DNA from: Nymphalis io
Lineage: Eukaryota; Arthropoda; Insecta; Lepidoptera; Nymphalidae
DNA: 64,000 bases
Direction of reading: 5' to 3'
Assembly (NCBI RefSeq): GCF_905147045.1
Contig: NC_065917.1
Span: 4,604,501 to 4,668,500, forward strand
Under the pieces are notes generated by a model, which was given only the letters and a program-made list of their open reading frames with translations, was not told where the DNA came from and did no database searches. Below, in pieces: positions 30,304 through 41,763 of this stretch (positions are counted from its first letter, which is position 1; each line of letters opens with the position of its first letter). Position numbers and translations under genes: made by a program.

Positions 30304-30517
30304 GCACTGACGTTTACGTACTCCTGTCAGTGAAAACAACGTTTGACTACTACCATGGCGTCTCCGAAACCCCGAGTTTCGTGTTCTGCAGTGTGTGCAA
30401 ATATTGGACTCTAGTGAGCCACTTGTGTGTGCGTCATCGCAACCAGTAGCTGGTAGTTCCCGCGCCACCGTTCCTATTACCATTTCGGTACTGTCTGCGT
30501 CTCAGACCTCGTCTGAG
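30304..30517. other. Palindrome loop (turn-around)
   Basis: 214 bp present once between the arms. It is colinear with the right arm and with a third, independent copy at 58525-58735, so the right arm plus loop is the original order. The left arm is truncated and joined at gctgct|gcactgacg. The minus strand encodes short Ser/Thr-rich readings of unknown function. Confidence 0.85.
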
Positions 30518-30669
30518 AGCAGCGTGGGTGACGCGGAACCTCGAGCTTCTGGGTTGTTTGGACAGAGTCCAAAAATATTCTGAGGAAATAAAGTTGGTTC
30601 ACGGTTATCTTATAGCCAGTAGCCATATATGTAAATTTCACAGAAAAAGCTGACGAGTAAAGTAATAAT

Positions 30670-31180
30670 TAGATTTCTAATACAAACACTTTTGCTTGTT
30701 TAAGGTCACAATGGAATATGTATAAAATCATAACCCAGCTCAACACCCCAGCTCAGTGCATTGCATTTGCTGAAGAGCATAGACTCCTTCCTACTGAAAA
30801 AATGTGAATGTATCATAGGAGACCTATGTCACGGCAAGATTGGTGGGCCAGGAAAAATAGTACAAATAGATGAATCTATATTTGGAAAAAGAAAATATGA
30901 TAGAGGAATGTTGGTACCACTAATCAAAAAACATGTGGAGGTAGCCATTATTGGAGACCATTAGATCGCCTACATCAAAATGGATATATCCATAAAAAAG
31001 TAAACCACAGCGACCCAAAAAATAAATTTTGCACACCAAACTAGACACAAATACAGAGAATAGAAAGCCACTGGTGAAACTTATAAGTCATGTTCAGAAC
31101 AGATGGATATAAAGGAAATTTTACTGCTAGTCAGTAATTGAATATTCTTGGCAAAGAAAAGTTAAATTAACAAAAAAAAA
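30670..31180 (+). pseudogene. Merlin transposase relic, right arm
   Basis: Mirror of 29640-30150; 67-codon piece at 30761-30964 is identical (IGGPGKIVQIDESIFGKRK). Same frame changes, so the damage predates the inverted duplication. Confidence 0.75.
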
Positions 31181-31691
31181 ATAGCACGTCAAGACGTTTT
31201 TATAGAATTAACAAGAGCAATAAAATATTTTTATAAAATAGACTAATAAATTATTGGTTAATATTTATTTTGTTTTATTTTTCAGTACCTATTAGGACAG
31301 ATAACAAATAAAATAGGTTAGGATCAAATTATGTCAAAGAACCGCATTGATTGACGCCGACTCCACCCACTCTCACCACTCCATAGTGAAAACTAGGCTG
31401 ATGTATTTATAATTTTATATTAATATGCCACAAGTGTCATAACATTGAAAGTTTTCTTTAAAAAAAATTAACACTAAACCTACCAGAATGGTCAAATGAC
31501 CGCTTTTGTAAACATTAATCAAAACTGTTATGTAACTGCTTTTACCTACATTATATACTTTTTCTATATTATGTAAGCCTTTAAGCAGCTTATTAAAATA
31601 TATGTCAAGTACAATGGACAAAATTTGCTCTTAATTGCCTTATTTTTTGTTTCAATTGTATGTAACAATTATGTTACAAGTAAAATTATTT

Positions 31692-31980
31692 TTTATGCAC
31701 GTCAAATTTATTTGGTTTTATTTTTTATTTGAATCATTTTGCCGCCGTTTAGTTCCCGGAAAAATAAGAATAGGGCTAATCCATCTCCTCCAATGGATGT
31801 CGTAGAAGGCGACTAAGGGAAGAAGGACCTTGTGCACACTTCACACACCAAGCACCTTAAGGTACCCGCATGGTAGCGGGGAAATTACCAACAACAGCAT
31901 TCCCAAGGAGGGTTGGCGTCAGGCAGGCGGCCGGCTATAAAACACTAGCCAAAACCTTAGAACAACATGGATTTGATATT
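31692..31980. repeat. 289-bp LINE-like filler in the right arm only
   Basis: Contains atggatgtcgtagaaggcga, cgcatggtagcgggg and ggcgtcaggcaggcggccgg, phrases I associate with insect non-LTR retroelements (probably RTE-type 5' parts). It separates blocks C and T in the right arm and has no counterpart in the left arm. Confidence 0.45.
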
Positions 31981-32168
31981 TTTACATCATGTGTTTGAAA
32001 AAGATAGTATAATAAACTGAGTAGCCTTGGCGAAGTCTGTGATTTTATTTAGTACTAGCCTTTTCCCGTGGCTTCGCTCGAAGTATAAAGGATTAATGAT
32101 TGTTTGGAGGTCATGAATAAGTAATCAAGAAGATATCAGTGAAGTCAGCTAAGCTGAGGTAACGTACC

Positions 32169-33879
32169 ATAGCTTTCTGTACCGTGCATTCAATATATCG
32201 CCTAGCACGTGATAACCGATAGTTAAAATTTTTTTTTTCTCTGGTAAAATCTTGCCACCATATGGACGCATTAAATTTTCCTGCAAGCTGAATGCTTCAT
32301 CTCCAATAAACACATTCGGTAATAAAGGTCCATTATGCGATATTGCAGAAGGTGGAGGTATATTTAACTTTTTTTCTTGTAACAATTTATATAGACAACT
32401 CTCTTCGAAAATAGTCGAGTCAGCGTGCCTACCATACGAGCCTATATCCACGAAAGTGAACATATAATTACTATCACATACTGCTAGAAGTATTATCGAA
32501 AAATAATTTTTATAGTTATAATATGACGATCCACTTTGCGCGGGTTGTATTATTCTAATATGTTTGCCGTCAACGGTGCCAAGGCAGTTCGGAAACTTAG
32601 AAGTATTTTTGAAATCATTTATTATGTCTTTCCATTTATCTTCAGTTAGTTGTTCCATACACATATCCTTCATATGTATCCATATATTTCTGCAAACATC
32701 CCTCACTATCTTACCAATTGTTGTTGATGCTATTCTAAAACTATATTGCAAATCCATAAATGTACATCCAGTTGCCAAATACCTGTAAAAACATATTTTT
32801 AAATCAATAAATTGTACCAATAATTTTTTTTTTGCTGTTACAGCCATGTTAATACAGAAAAAATGGAAGACATTAAGAGATGGGTACACCAGATATGCTA
32901 AAAAAATAAAACCATATAGCATATTATCAACAGATGTCTTTTTTAAAGGTAATAATAGAAGATAGACCCGATAAAACAAACAGTTTAGAAGAAAGTGAGC
33001 ACGCTGAAATTACGTCTGAAGAAAGTGAAAATCGTCAAAATCAAATAAACAAAGAAAGAAACAAAAGAAAATTAAATACTACAATCACAGATGAGAACAT
33101 CTTAATTGAAAAATTAGCTAAACGCTTCGATGAAAAATTCGATGAAAAAAAAAAAAAAAAGAATTCGCGCATTTTTAATGAAGATGAAGATAAATTGTTC
33201 TTTCTGTCATTAGTTGGCGAGTTTAAAAAAATTAATGAGCAGTATAAATTAGATGCTAAGACAGAAATACTTAACGTAATTAAACACTTTAAAGCGATCA
33301 CAAATCACACATATCCTGCGAGTTACGGTGACAGGGGATATTCATCACAGTATTCACCTTTTAATGATTACCGTGGACAATATGGTTATAATACTGGCCT
33401 CTCTACCTCTGCATCAGCGACTGGCCCCTCTAAATTAGCGACTGGCCTCTCTACATCAGCGGCTGATGACCAAAACTCTCAATTTGAAGACCTTTCATCA
33501 TCTTCAGTAATGTCTGATGATTTAATTTCCAATTTTTTTAATGAATAAAAATTTAAATAATTGTTATTTATTTTTCGAACCTCAATGTTACTGCTAGTCT
33601 TTCTTCTGCTTGGATACTTCTCTTCATGATTGTGTCTTCACGTTTAATTTTAGACCTTAGTATATTATTCATTTCATCAAACGAAGACACTGACATCCTA
33701 TAATAGTTGAAAAATTTTTCTTCATCACTTCTAAGTTCCATAAACAAATGATGGAATTGTCCATGTTGTTCTCTTAATTCCAAAATTGGATGAACCCAAA
33801 ATTTTCTCTTTTGACGTCGCGGCCGTCGTCTCCGCTTGAGCAGAAGCAGCAAAAGCAGTGCTTCCTCGTCAGAATCCAT
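32169..33879 (-). pseudogene. Harbinger transposase (HARBI1-like), right arm
   Basis: Mirror of the left-arm gene: exon 1 about 33580-33903, intron about 32779-33579, exon 2 to about 32170 with the same DDE blocks and the same A-run frameshift before FNYRLSRARRYIEC. Because both copies share the break, it predates the duplication. Confidence 0.85.
32840..33548 (+). CDS. MADF/BESS accessory protein, right arm
   Basis: 204-codon reading 32934-33548, one lysine shorter than the left copy and with GLSTSAADD in place of GPSTSAADD. The upstream MADF scrap KWKTLRDGYTRYAKKIK reads at 32843-32920 in another frame. Free of stops in both arms although the transposase is broken. Confidence 0.65.
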
Positions 33880-34038
33880 GACTAGACTGCGGTAGAAATT
33901 CAACTGCTTGAGCGGTTAGTAGCGACAGCTCGAGCAGTCAACAACCGATTGCTCAAGCAGTCAACGCCGACCGCTCGAGCGGTCAGTGTACGTCGCTCAA
34001 TCGTTAACTGCTCGAGCAGTCCGTGTACGTCCGCTCTT

Positions 34039-35135
34039 AGCTTCTGTCACCCAGACGGCTCGGACCGCGTGACGGTGTCGCCTGGACTAGCCTTGCTGAT
34101 CAAAGGGAGCACTTCAAAAGTGAGAATAAAGGGCGCCACCATCGACGCGCTTACCATGCAAGAAAGAAAGTGGTTGCACTCTTCGAGTGGGGTGCGGATA
34201 CCTCCTTTTGCACCGGCATGCACACAGCTCTCGAAACTCGGCGAGGAGGACAGGAACAACATGCCACGCCGGATAAGCGTGGATGCCATGAAAGTCGGCG
34301 CTGAAAAAGGTGACATAGCAGTTCGCTACAAACAAAACAAGGAGTTTAAATTGCGCCAAATTTTCCCAGTATCCTATTCCCTCTGCGGACCGACAGGCGA
34401 CGGCGATGAGGGAATTCCTAAGGTCAGAAGACCAAAGAAAACCCAAAACGTCTCGCACCGGTTCGACGAGGGCTGACTGGGGACAAATCACACCACTTAA
34501 GCGAAGACCGGCGTCAAACCCGCGATACCACACAGTGAATGCATTCCTAGAGTTCTAGGCTATAGTGACAGCGACCCGTGAAGTTCACTTAGCCACCTGC
34601 AAAAATATCATGCAGACCTACCAACGAGGCAATGAAAAACTGCTGGAGGTGGATCTCAATGAAGCCGAAGCGGCCCTATACAACAACGACACATCCCAAA
34701 TCATCAAAGGGAGAATGTCGGGGTGGTACATAGCTGCGTACAGCACTGTGAGTGTTTTCTTAGGCCCGGTTGTAGCGAAAGGACGTAGAAACTCACCCCT
34801 CAAATTTCTCGCTCCTGCAGGAGACCCAATCGTGGTGGTGGCCAGCCACACGATTTAAGTGCAATTTGAGTGGAGAAGCGTTAAATCTGCAGAGTAATTT
34901 CTCAACGGCTGATGCAAATTATTAGGAAGCTTTGAATGACTTAGTTCGGCGTTATAATTGCAATGCTGTGATGCGGTCTTTATTCGCCACAAAGAAAATT
35001 CAACACGAGTCAGCTAATGTCATATGGAATTCATTGGATACAATGTGTACCTGTGTATGTATTAAGATAGTAGTGGGAAGGAGTGTCCCCATTATGGCCG
35101 CAACCGTTGTCCCCATTGTTATAATATATAATTAA
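34039..35135 (+). pseudogene. Decayed ORF family of unknown origin, right arm
   Basis: Inverted copy of 24596-25692; the three translated pieces are identical in both arms, including the internal stop before VTATREVHLATC. Function and source remain unknown. Confidence 0.5.
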
Positions 35136-35156
35136 CTGAAGGATCGTTCTTGTTCA

Positions 35157-35350
35157 TTTGATAATAGAAAATATTTTATTTTAGATATAAAAATGGTACA
35201 CAGACTTAACTAAGTCTCATGATTATCAGATTCCCATGGACCAACTGGTCCAACTGGTCCAACTGGTCCATGGGAATCTGATAATCATGAGACTTAGTTA
35301 AGTCTGTGTACCATTTTTATATCTAAAATAAAATATTTTCTATTATCAAA
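35157..35350. repeat. 194-bp hairpin H, right copy
   Basis: Same stems as 24372-24574; loop has one fewer 9-bp unit. Sits between T and M, which is probably the ancestral position. Confidence 0.95.
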
Positions 35351-35439
35351 ATATGATTATATGGTCATATGATTATATACACTCAACACTAGCGCCCAAT
35401 ATAGACAATTTGCTTTTCTTGGTACGATTTCTAATCTGT

Positions 35440-35800
35440 ATCGCTCACTACTCGCTCTCGCTTTGAGTTAATCTGAATTGAATCTTGTTACTAGGATGTA
35501 ATGACATAGTTTAGGAAATAGTGAGCTACTGATATACTCGCTCTTTAGCTCTCGCTCTGAGTTAATCTGAATTCAGTCTTATTACTAAGATATTAAGACA
35601 TAGTTTAGAAAATGGTGAGCTACTGATATACTCGCATATTTATCTATTTCTGTATCGCTCGCAATTCGCTCTCGCTCTGACTTTAACTGAATTAAATCTT
35701 ATTACTAGGATATAAAGATAATAGTTTAGGAAATGGTGAGCTACTGATATACTCGCTCTTTCAGTACGATGTATATCTTTCGCTCGCTCGCTCGCGACAC
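35440..35800. repeat. Three-copy tandem repeat with gcgagc boxes, right arm
   Basis: Inverted copy of 28556-28930. Confidence 0.85.
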
Positions 35801-37236
35801 AAGTCTGATTGCCATTCTTTCGTAGCTCTTCAACATTTCTTACGTGTTGTGCTAAAACTATTTTTTTTTCTTTCAACACGGTTTGAGGTTGGAAACAAAT
35901 ATCGTGTTTTACACTTTCAAACCCAGTTTTTATAATGATATCAGCAAAACCAGCAACATCCACCTGAATTTTTTTTCTTGAGAATTTGAAAAAAATCGTT
36001 AATACGTAAGTACGAATACATATTATGAATAATTTATGATAACAAGTTGAACAAAGGTTCAATGTTTCATTATGTTAGTTTTGAACTTATTGTTAAATTC
36101 CGAGTCATCAGAATGTCCTTATGAATATTCCTTCTTCTCATAAATTTATCTAGCATTCCCGAATTTTCCGTTAACTCTAAAATCTTCCCAACATAAAACT
36201 TATTCGTTTTGTGTCCTCTAAATCTAACGAAAAGGGAACTGTTAATTTGTTTCTCTTCCATATTTTCTGAAGAACTTGTGTTGTTATTTCTAAATTATGC
36301 GTTTCTAATTCCTTTACTGTATCGCTTTCTTAGAGACTCTCTTAATGAATACTCATCATCGCTGCCTTCATCAGTCTCTCCTTCTAATAATCTTTTTTTA
36401 TTATGAGTAATTTTTTTACCAAGTTTTCTCTTTCTGATATTAGATAAAGTCAAATCAACTTTCCCCGTGTAAGTCGATGCCACCTATTTGACCGGGTTGT
36501 AATAGTCTAATAATTTTAAATCAATTTCTGGTTTGAAATAACAGTGTTTCGGTGTGTGTTGCATGCAATTGCAAATTACTTTTTTCAAATCAGTGTAAGC
36601 ACGATTATATGGACTGAATTTTATTTCAAATAAAATAATTGCTTTTTCTCCACCTGACTTAAATGTAGAGTCGAATTCTGGTGTTTGATTCATAATAGGT
36701 TCTGGTGAAGGTACTGGGTTTTGAAATTCACATTCAAATCCAGATGTAGTATGATTCAGAGCCTCAGCCTTCAGTTTCTTCATTAGACCTTTTTTATTCG
36801 ATTGTCTTTCTTTCATTGGTTTCTTTGATATCAAGTTTTCTATTTCTTCAGAAGAAACTGATGCACCGGGTTCAACAATACTGACTTTTTTATTTATAGT
36901 TTTCTTAAGAGGATTAACAGACCGGTTAGCTTCTAGATAATCCAAAAGTGCGGTGTCTACTTTATATTTATTTTCTTCATCACATTCAGGTAGCCTCCTT
37001 AAAATTTTTTCGGGGCTAAAGGGACTATCCCTGTAGCCTTAAACCGAGAAATTATATTTTCCTTGCTTGTCACGTTTATTGCATCATAATAATAATGTAT
37101 AATGTAATAATGGGAAATGAGTTTTATTTAACAGACTTTCTGATGGATTTTCATATTTGTAGGTAGTTAAAATCTGACGCCATTTTTTTAAAAACTACTA
37201 AAAAAGGTTGTGTAACGTGCGTAGAATTAGACGCCA
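35640..37236 (-). pseudogene. Pogo-like DDE_1 transposase C-terminal half, right arm
   Basis: Minus strand from 37236: NSTHVTQPFLVVFKKMASDF (third catalytic region), frame changes, ATGIVPFSPEKILRRLPE, then 153 codons (36484-36945) with TALLDYLEANRSVNPLKK and SGFECEFQNPVPSPEP. The basic/acidic tail and VRFRGHKTNKFYVGKI domain follow at 36070-36483. The N-terminal HTH and first two catalytic Asp are missing; the boundary at 37236 abuts Gypsy gag. Only the part left of 36572 is duplicated in the left arm. Confidence 0.7.
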
Positions 37237-37690
37237 AATCGAACGTGATATCATTTTCCGTAAAAAGTCTTTGCCTTATACTTTCACTAGCTATGCCACA
37301 AACAAACTGATCTCTTAGATTTTCTTTTAAATGACCTGATGGAAAACGACAGTTTCTTGAAGATTTCTTTAGCTCCGTAATATAATCTGCAATACTTTCA
37401 TTTCGCTTCTGAACAAACAGTCTAAATTTAAAACGTTCAGCTAAAACACTAGGTCTCGGCTGAATATGGTTTTTCATTATACTTACTAAATCTTCAAACG
37501 TTTTTTCAGCTGGTTTAATTGGCGCTCATAAATTAACTATCAGCTCATAAGCTTCGTTTCTTGCCGGCTTAACATCATTTACAACAAAAAATTGTTCTAG
37601 TCTATCGATATATAATTCCTAATTGTCTTATGAGATGTCAAACGAACAAATTTTGCCGACTGACATTTTCGTTGTATATTATCTTCCAAT
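37236..37690 (-). pseudogene. Gypsy-type gag fragment, copy B
   Basis: Minus-strand reading ERFKFRLFVQKRNESIADYI, CRFPSGHLKENLRDQFVCGI, then RQRLFTENDITFDLA is Ty3/Gypsy capsid. Upstream it decays (stops 37540-37660). A continuous 108-codon reading (37151-37477) is a chimera: gag to 37236, then the pogo-like DDE_1 region. Confidence 0.75.
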
Positions 37691-37722
37691 AATTATTTCT
37701 TAAAACGTTCAATTTGATTAAA

Positions 37723-37750
37723 TAGATAGATAGATAGATAGATAGATAGA
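37723..37750. repeat. (TAGA)n microsatellite
   Basis: Seven uninterrupted tagа-type units. Confidence 0.9.
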
Positions 37751-37759
37751 GTCTTTATT

Positions 37760-38505
37760 TGGATCACACCACATGAGTAAAAATAAGAAGATAAAAAAGA
37801 AATGACAAAAGTAACACAGAGTTTAAGTTAATTTATGTCGTAGAAAAAAATAAATAAAAAATTAACTAACTTACAAAAATATTTACAAAAATATTTTGCA
37901 TCTAATTTTATTTAATCTATATCTATTAAATATAATTGGATGCAAAATGCATTATTATGGAAACACAAAGAAAAGAAAAAAAAACTAAATAAAAATTAAC
38001 TGTAAAGTGGTGTGGCATCCAAAATGGACAACCTCTCAGTTGAAGCTGGCATAATATTAACCCAGCACTGATTTTCAGAGGCCTCCATGTGACAGTAACG
38101 GACGGCCATGTAAACGTGACAAAGAGTAATATCAAATATTAAGTGGTAGATTGTTACGTATAAACAAGTTATTAAATTACAAGTTAATAAAACTTAAAAC
38201 TAAAGTCGTTATCTGAAATACATATACGATTATAAAAAAATAGGAGATTAAATCCGATATACAAATTAAAAAGTTGACATTTAGGCGGTATTTTTGAAAA
38301 TTAATATGACTCCGACTCAAACTCAGCGATCAACGCCATGGGAAGTAATGGCGGCCAATGCTATTAAGAAACAACACGGCGAATGAGCATTCTGAGAAGC
38401 GAGAATAGGTAAGTACTTAAGACCTAATCTTTGTTTTTGCTTTACATAAATATATTACGTTATTTGTGTTTACAGATTAACCATGTAATTTACATAGATA
38501 ATATC
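37760..38505. other. AT-rich DNA, nothing recognised
   Basis: Starts gtctttatttggatcacacc. No ORF over 70 codons that resembles a protein and no terminal repeats seen. Confidence 0.5.
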
Positions 38506-38507
38506 AA

Positions 38508-38877
38508 TCTATACATATAAATAAAATTGGAGTGTCTGTTTTTAATATCGAAATAACCGCTTTTTACTACATGCATATGAATATATATACGGTAAATACA
38601 CCGAAATAACATTTTTTACAATTTTTGTCTGTCTGTCTGTTTGTTCCGGCTAATCTCTGAAATGGCTGGACCTATTTTGATGGGACTTTTATTGGCAGGT
38701 AGCTGATCTAATAAGGAGTAACTTAGGCTACTTTTATTTTAGAAAAAAAAAATGATAATCTATACATATAAATAAAATTGGAGTGTCTGTTTTTAATATC
38801 GAAATAACCGCTTTTTACTACATGCATATGAATATATATACGGTACATACACCGAAATATTTTTTTTTTACAATTTT

Positions 38878-38908
<31 letters not shown>

Positions 38909-39082
38909 TTGTTGGCTATTGGCTGGCCTAATGGCTGGACCGATTTTGACGGGACTTTTATTGGCAGGTAGCTGATGTAATAAGGAATAACTAAGGCTGC
39001 TTTTATTTTAGAAAAAAATGATAATAAAAATGATTAACTTTTTTGTTAAATTCTACGCGGACGAAGTCGCGGGTACAGCTAG
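38508..39082 (+). mobile_element. Non-autonomous lepidopteran Helitrons, tandem pair
   Basis: Two 5' ends, TCTATACATATAAATAAAAT at 38508 and 38759, both followed by ggagtgtctgtttttaatat. The second runs to a small GC hairpin (cgcggacgaagtcgcg) and the 3' terminus CTAG at 39079-39082, followed by T. The first unit is about 250 bp and lacks the 3' end, so it is directly abutted by the second. No Rep/helicase gene. Confidence 0.8.
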
Positions 39083-39328
39083 TAATAAAATATATATATG
39101 CTCAAAATTCTGTTGTTTTAGAGACGGCGATAATGGTATTCCTAAAACCTACAGTGGAGGCAGACACTCCGCAACCAATATGACATGAACAATCTGCATG
39201 AAACAAATTGGCCATGCAATTATAGGTACATTTTTAATTAAATAATTATATCGTCAAACATGTTTCTTTCAATTTTGTATACTATGAATTATTTATTATC
39301 AATATACACGAATATGTGAATGAGAAAG

Positions 39329-40687
39329 TTAAAGTTCAGTCTGTAGGTTAAATAAATATAACTTATATCTTAGTCTAAACGTATGCAATGATTTTAGGTA
39401 ACGAAGTGGGGGCGGCAGATTGTTCCAACATTTGGTCGCGGCGTATTTGAAGCTTCCACGAAAGGCTGCAGTACGATGTGGGTGCACAAGCAGCAAATAG
39501 GAATTCGCCCTGGTGGAGTGAGTTGTATTTACGGCCGATGACCACAAAAGCTTATCATAGAGATATCCTGGTGATTTGGATTTTATGACTCCGAATAAAA
39601 GTAAAGCGAAATGCAATTGTCTGCGGTAGTCAGTCCTTAAAGATTTGGCTTCATTAATGTAAGGCGTTACATGAGCACGTGGCGGAATGTTAAAACAATA
39701 ACGAGCGCAGGCATTCTGTACTTTTTGAATGGCCGTTTTTGAGCGAGCAAGCATTCGTGGCCCTATCACTGTATCGGCATAATTTAATTTTGACAGCACC
39801 AGTGACTCACACAGTGTAAGACGTAATTCGTTTGATAGAGACTCTCGTACACGGTACAGTAATTTTAAACGGTAAAAACAGTTACGAACGGTATTATTTA
39901 CTTGTTTTTCAAAACGCAAGTTTTCGTCCATAATGACGCCTAGATTTTTAGCTTCGGTGACTCTTTCAATAATTTCATCGTTTATAGATATAATAGGGCT
40001 ATAACTAGATAGTTGTTTAATTTGTTTGTTTGTGCCAAATATCATATATTTAGTCTTCTTCGCATTTAAAACTAGGGTGTGGGATTGTGACCATGCAAAT
40101 ATTCTATTTAAATCATCATTTAAGTTTTTAACGGCAGCCTCTAGGTTCGACAAGTGAAATGATGTATAAACTTGTAAATCGTCCGCATAAACATGACAAT
40201 CACTATTAATAATACAACTCGTTACGTCCGCCATATATAATATAAACAATAAAGGCCCTAAGATTGAGCCTTGGGGCAAGCCTCGTGTTACTGGACGACA
40301 CGGAGAACATGCTATAGTGCCATCTTCACCTATTAATTCCACTGATTGTCTTCTATAAGTTAAATAACTTGCAAACCAATCTATAGCGGTTTTATCAAAA
40401 CCATAGTACGCCAGTTTTGCAACAAGTAAAGAGATATTTATAGTTTCAAACGCTCGAGAGTAATCTAACAAAACCAGCAGGGTAACTTTACCGGAGTCCT
40501 GGGCACTAAGTATGTCATCTACAACCGTGGTGAGTGCGGTAGTAGTACTACGATGCTTTCTAAAGCCAGATTGAACATCAGGTAGGATATTATTGTTTTC
40601 TTGAAATTCAGATAGTTGGATGTAGACTACTTTTTCCAGTACTTTAGATAAACATGGGAGTATGCTGATAGGACGCAAATCAGACAT
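39329..40687 (-). pseudogene. LINE reverse transcriptase, 452 codons, 5'-truncated
   Basis: Unbroken reading: LRPISILPCLSKVLEKVVY, QSGFRKHRSTTTAL, LLDYSRAFETI (motif A), TRGLPQGSILGPLLFILY (motif B), CHVYADDLQVY (catalytic motif C), NLGVIMDENLRFEKQV, and the C-terminal KCWNNLPPPLRYLKSL block. Typical of Jockey-superfamily LINEs. The endonuclease and ORF1 are missing; the first Met is a Met inside the RT fingers, so the ORF start is accidental. Only an RT from a truncated but young copy, since no stop has accumulated. Confidence 0.85.
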
Positions 40688-41121
40688 ACAATATGTAACA
40701 CACTTGCCTCATAGTTTCAACAGTAAATTCTGCTTTCTAATTGCTTTTTATTCTCGTCGCCATTAAGATGTTTGTGGATGATAGTAGAAACACGTCCATT
40801 CGCTAGCTAGTTTAGTCAAGAGAGACAGATTTCCATGACAATATTAATAACAAAGTCTTACCCATAGCACACACTAATGACATACATCACATTTACATCG
40901 TTTGGAATTTACATTTTATATACAACAATTTGAAAAAAGGTTGATAATGATGATGATAATGGTACAATAATTTATATACACTGTCTATGTTTTCTATCTA
41001 TCTTCTATATGCATTTAAGTACATTATGATAAAGTCTATCAGAATTGCAGCTTATAAATAATAATTGTGATATTTTTTTAGATGATAACCACACGGTTAG
41101 AGAAGAACACTCTTCTCTCAT
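40688..41121. other. Intergenic, nothing recognised
   Basis: No ORF or repeat could be supported in this AT-rich stretch. Confidence 0.5.
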
Positions 41122-41760
41122 TTAACGTATATCCAGCATTTGAAAATATCCGTTACAGGAAACAGAAGTTGCCACAAATTTTAAACGCTTTAAAATATAT
41201 TTAAACAAATGTGGATACGCGTTTCGTCTTTCTTGCCACCAGATCAGAGGATCTTTGGTTCTCAATAATAATGGTTCTTCGATATATTTATCGACTTCTA
41301 TTATAGCAGCCGCAATTGAGTTGTCAGGTCTTAAAAGCGTCACTTCTTGGTCGAAGTCATCCCATATTGAACGACAACTGGAATACGATGGAAGTCGATG
41401 GCTTGTAAGTCAATGGGGTTGGTGTCGGTGTAGGATCTGGTGGCTGCAGATTTATTTTCTACGTTTTTTTTTAATTTGGCTAAAGCTTTTTCATAATATC
41501 TTTAGTATTTGAATCTTGAAGTTTGCTTCCATCTCGCAAACGACTTTTTGAGTGATTTGTCATAACATGGTTTATGGGACTCACTTTTGACAATGTGACA
41601 TTTTTTTCTGCACTTATTTCTTTGGTCACTTCATAAAATAACTCTAGTATAGGTACTGCAGATTCAACTACTACATAATCATGAAATGACAACGATAGGT
41701 CATTTCGTAACATGGCGACAGTCGCTGTTATTTGGAGTTGTAGCAAGCCGTATGTATTCG
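41122..41760 (-). pseudogene. hAT transposase C-terminal part
   Basis: Minus-strand readings: MLRNDLSLSFHDYVVVESAV with ELFYEVTKEISAEKNVTLSK, then IEEPLLLRTKDPLIWWQERR with YPHLFKYILKRLKFVATSVS. The second is the hAT dimerisation domain (YLEEPLLPR..DPL.WW, ATSVPCER). The sequence between them is frameshifted. The catalytic N-terminal half is not here. Confidence 0.8.
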
Positions 41761-41763
41761 GTA

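Larger units (their letters stand above)
32169..34036 (-). mobile_element. PIF/Harbinger element, right arm copy, 3'-truncated
   Basis: Inverted copy of 25695-27565. Differences noticed: one base in the arginine run of exon 1 (R to P), a 3-base shorter A-run in the MADF/BESS gene, and one Pro/Leu change in the same gene. Palindrome array at 33903-34020. Confidence 0.65.
24347..36572. repeat. Giant imperfect palindrome, about 12.2 kb
   Basis: Blocks H (hairpin), T (unknown ORF plus Harbinger), M (pogo C-terminus, tandem repeat) and C (Merlin region) occur on both sides of a loop, inverted. Left order: H-T-M-half H-C. Right order: C-filler-T-H-M. Pairs: C 29126-30303 with 30518-31691; T 24575-27755 with 31981-35156; H 24372-24574 with 35157-35350; M 27786-28979 with 35379-36572. 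Only a handful of differences per 3 kb were seen. Confidence 0.95.
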
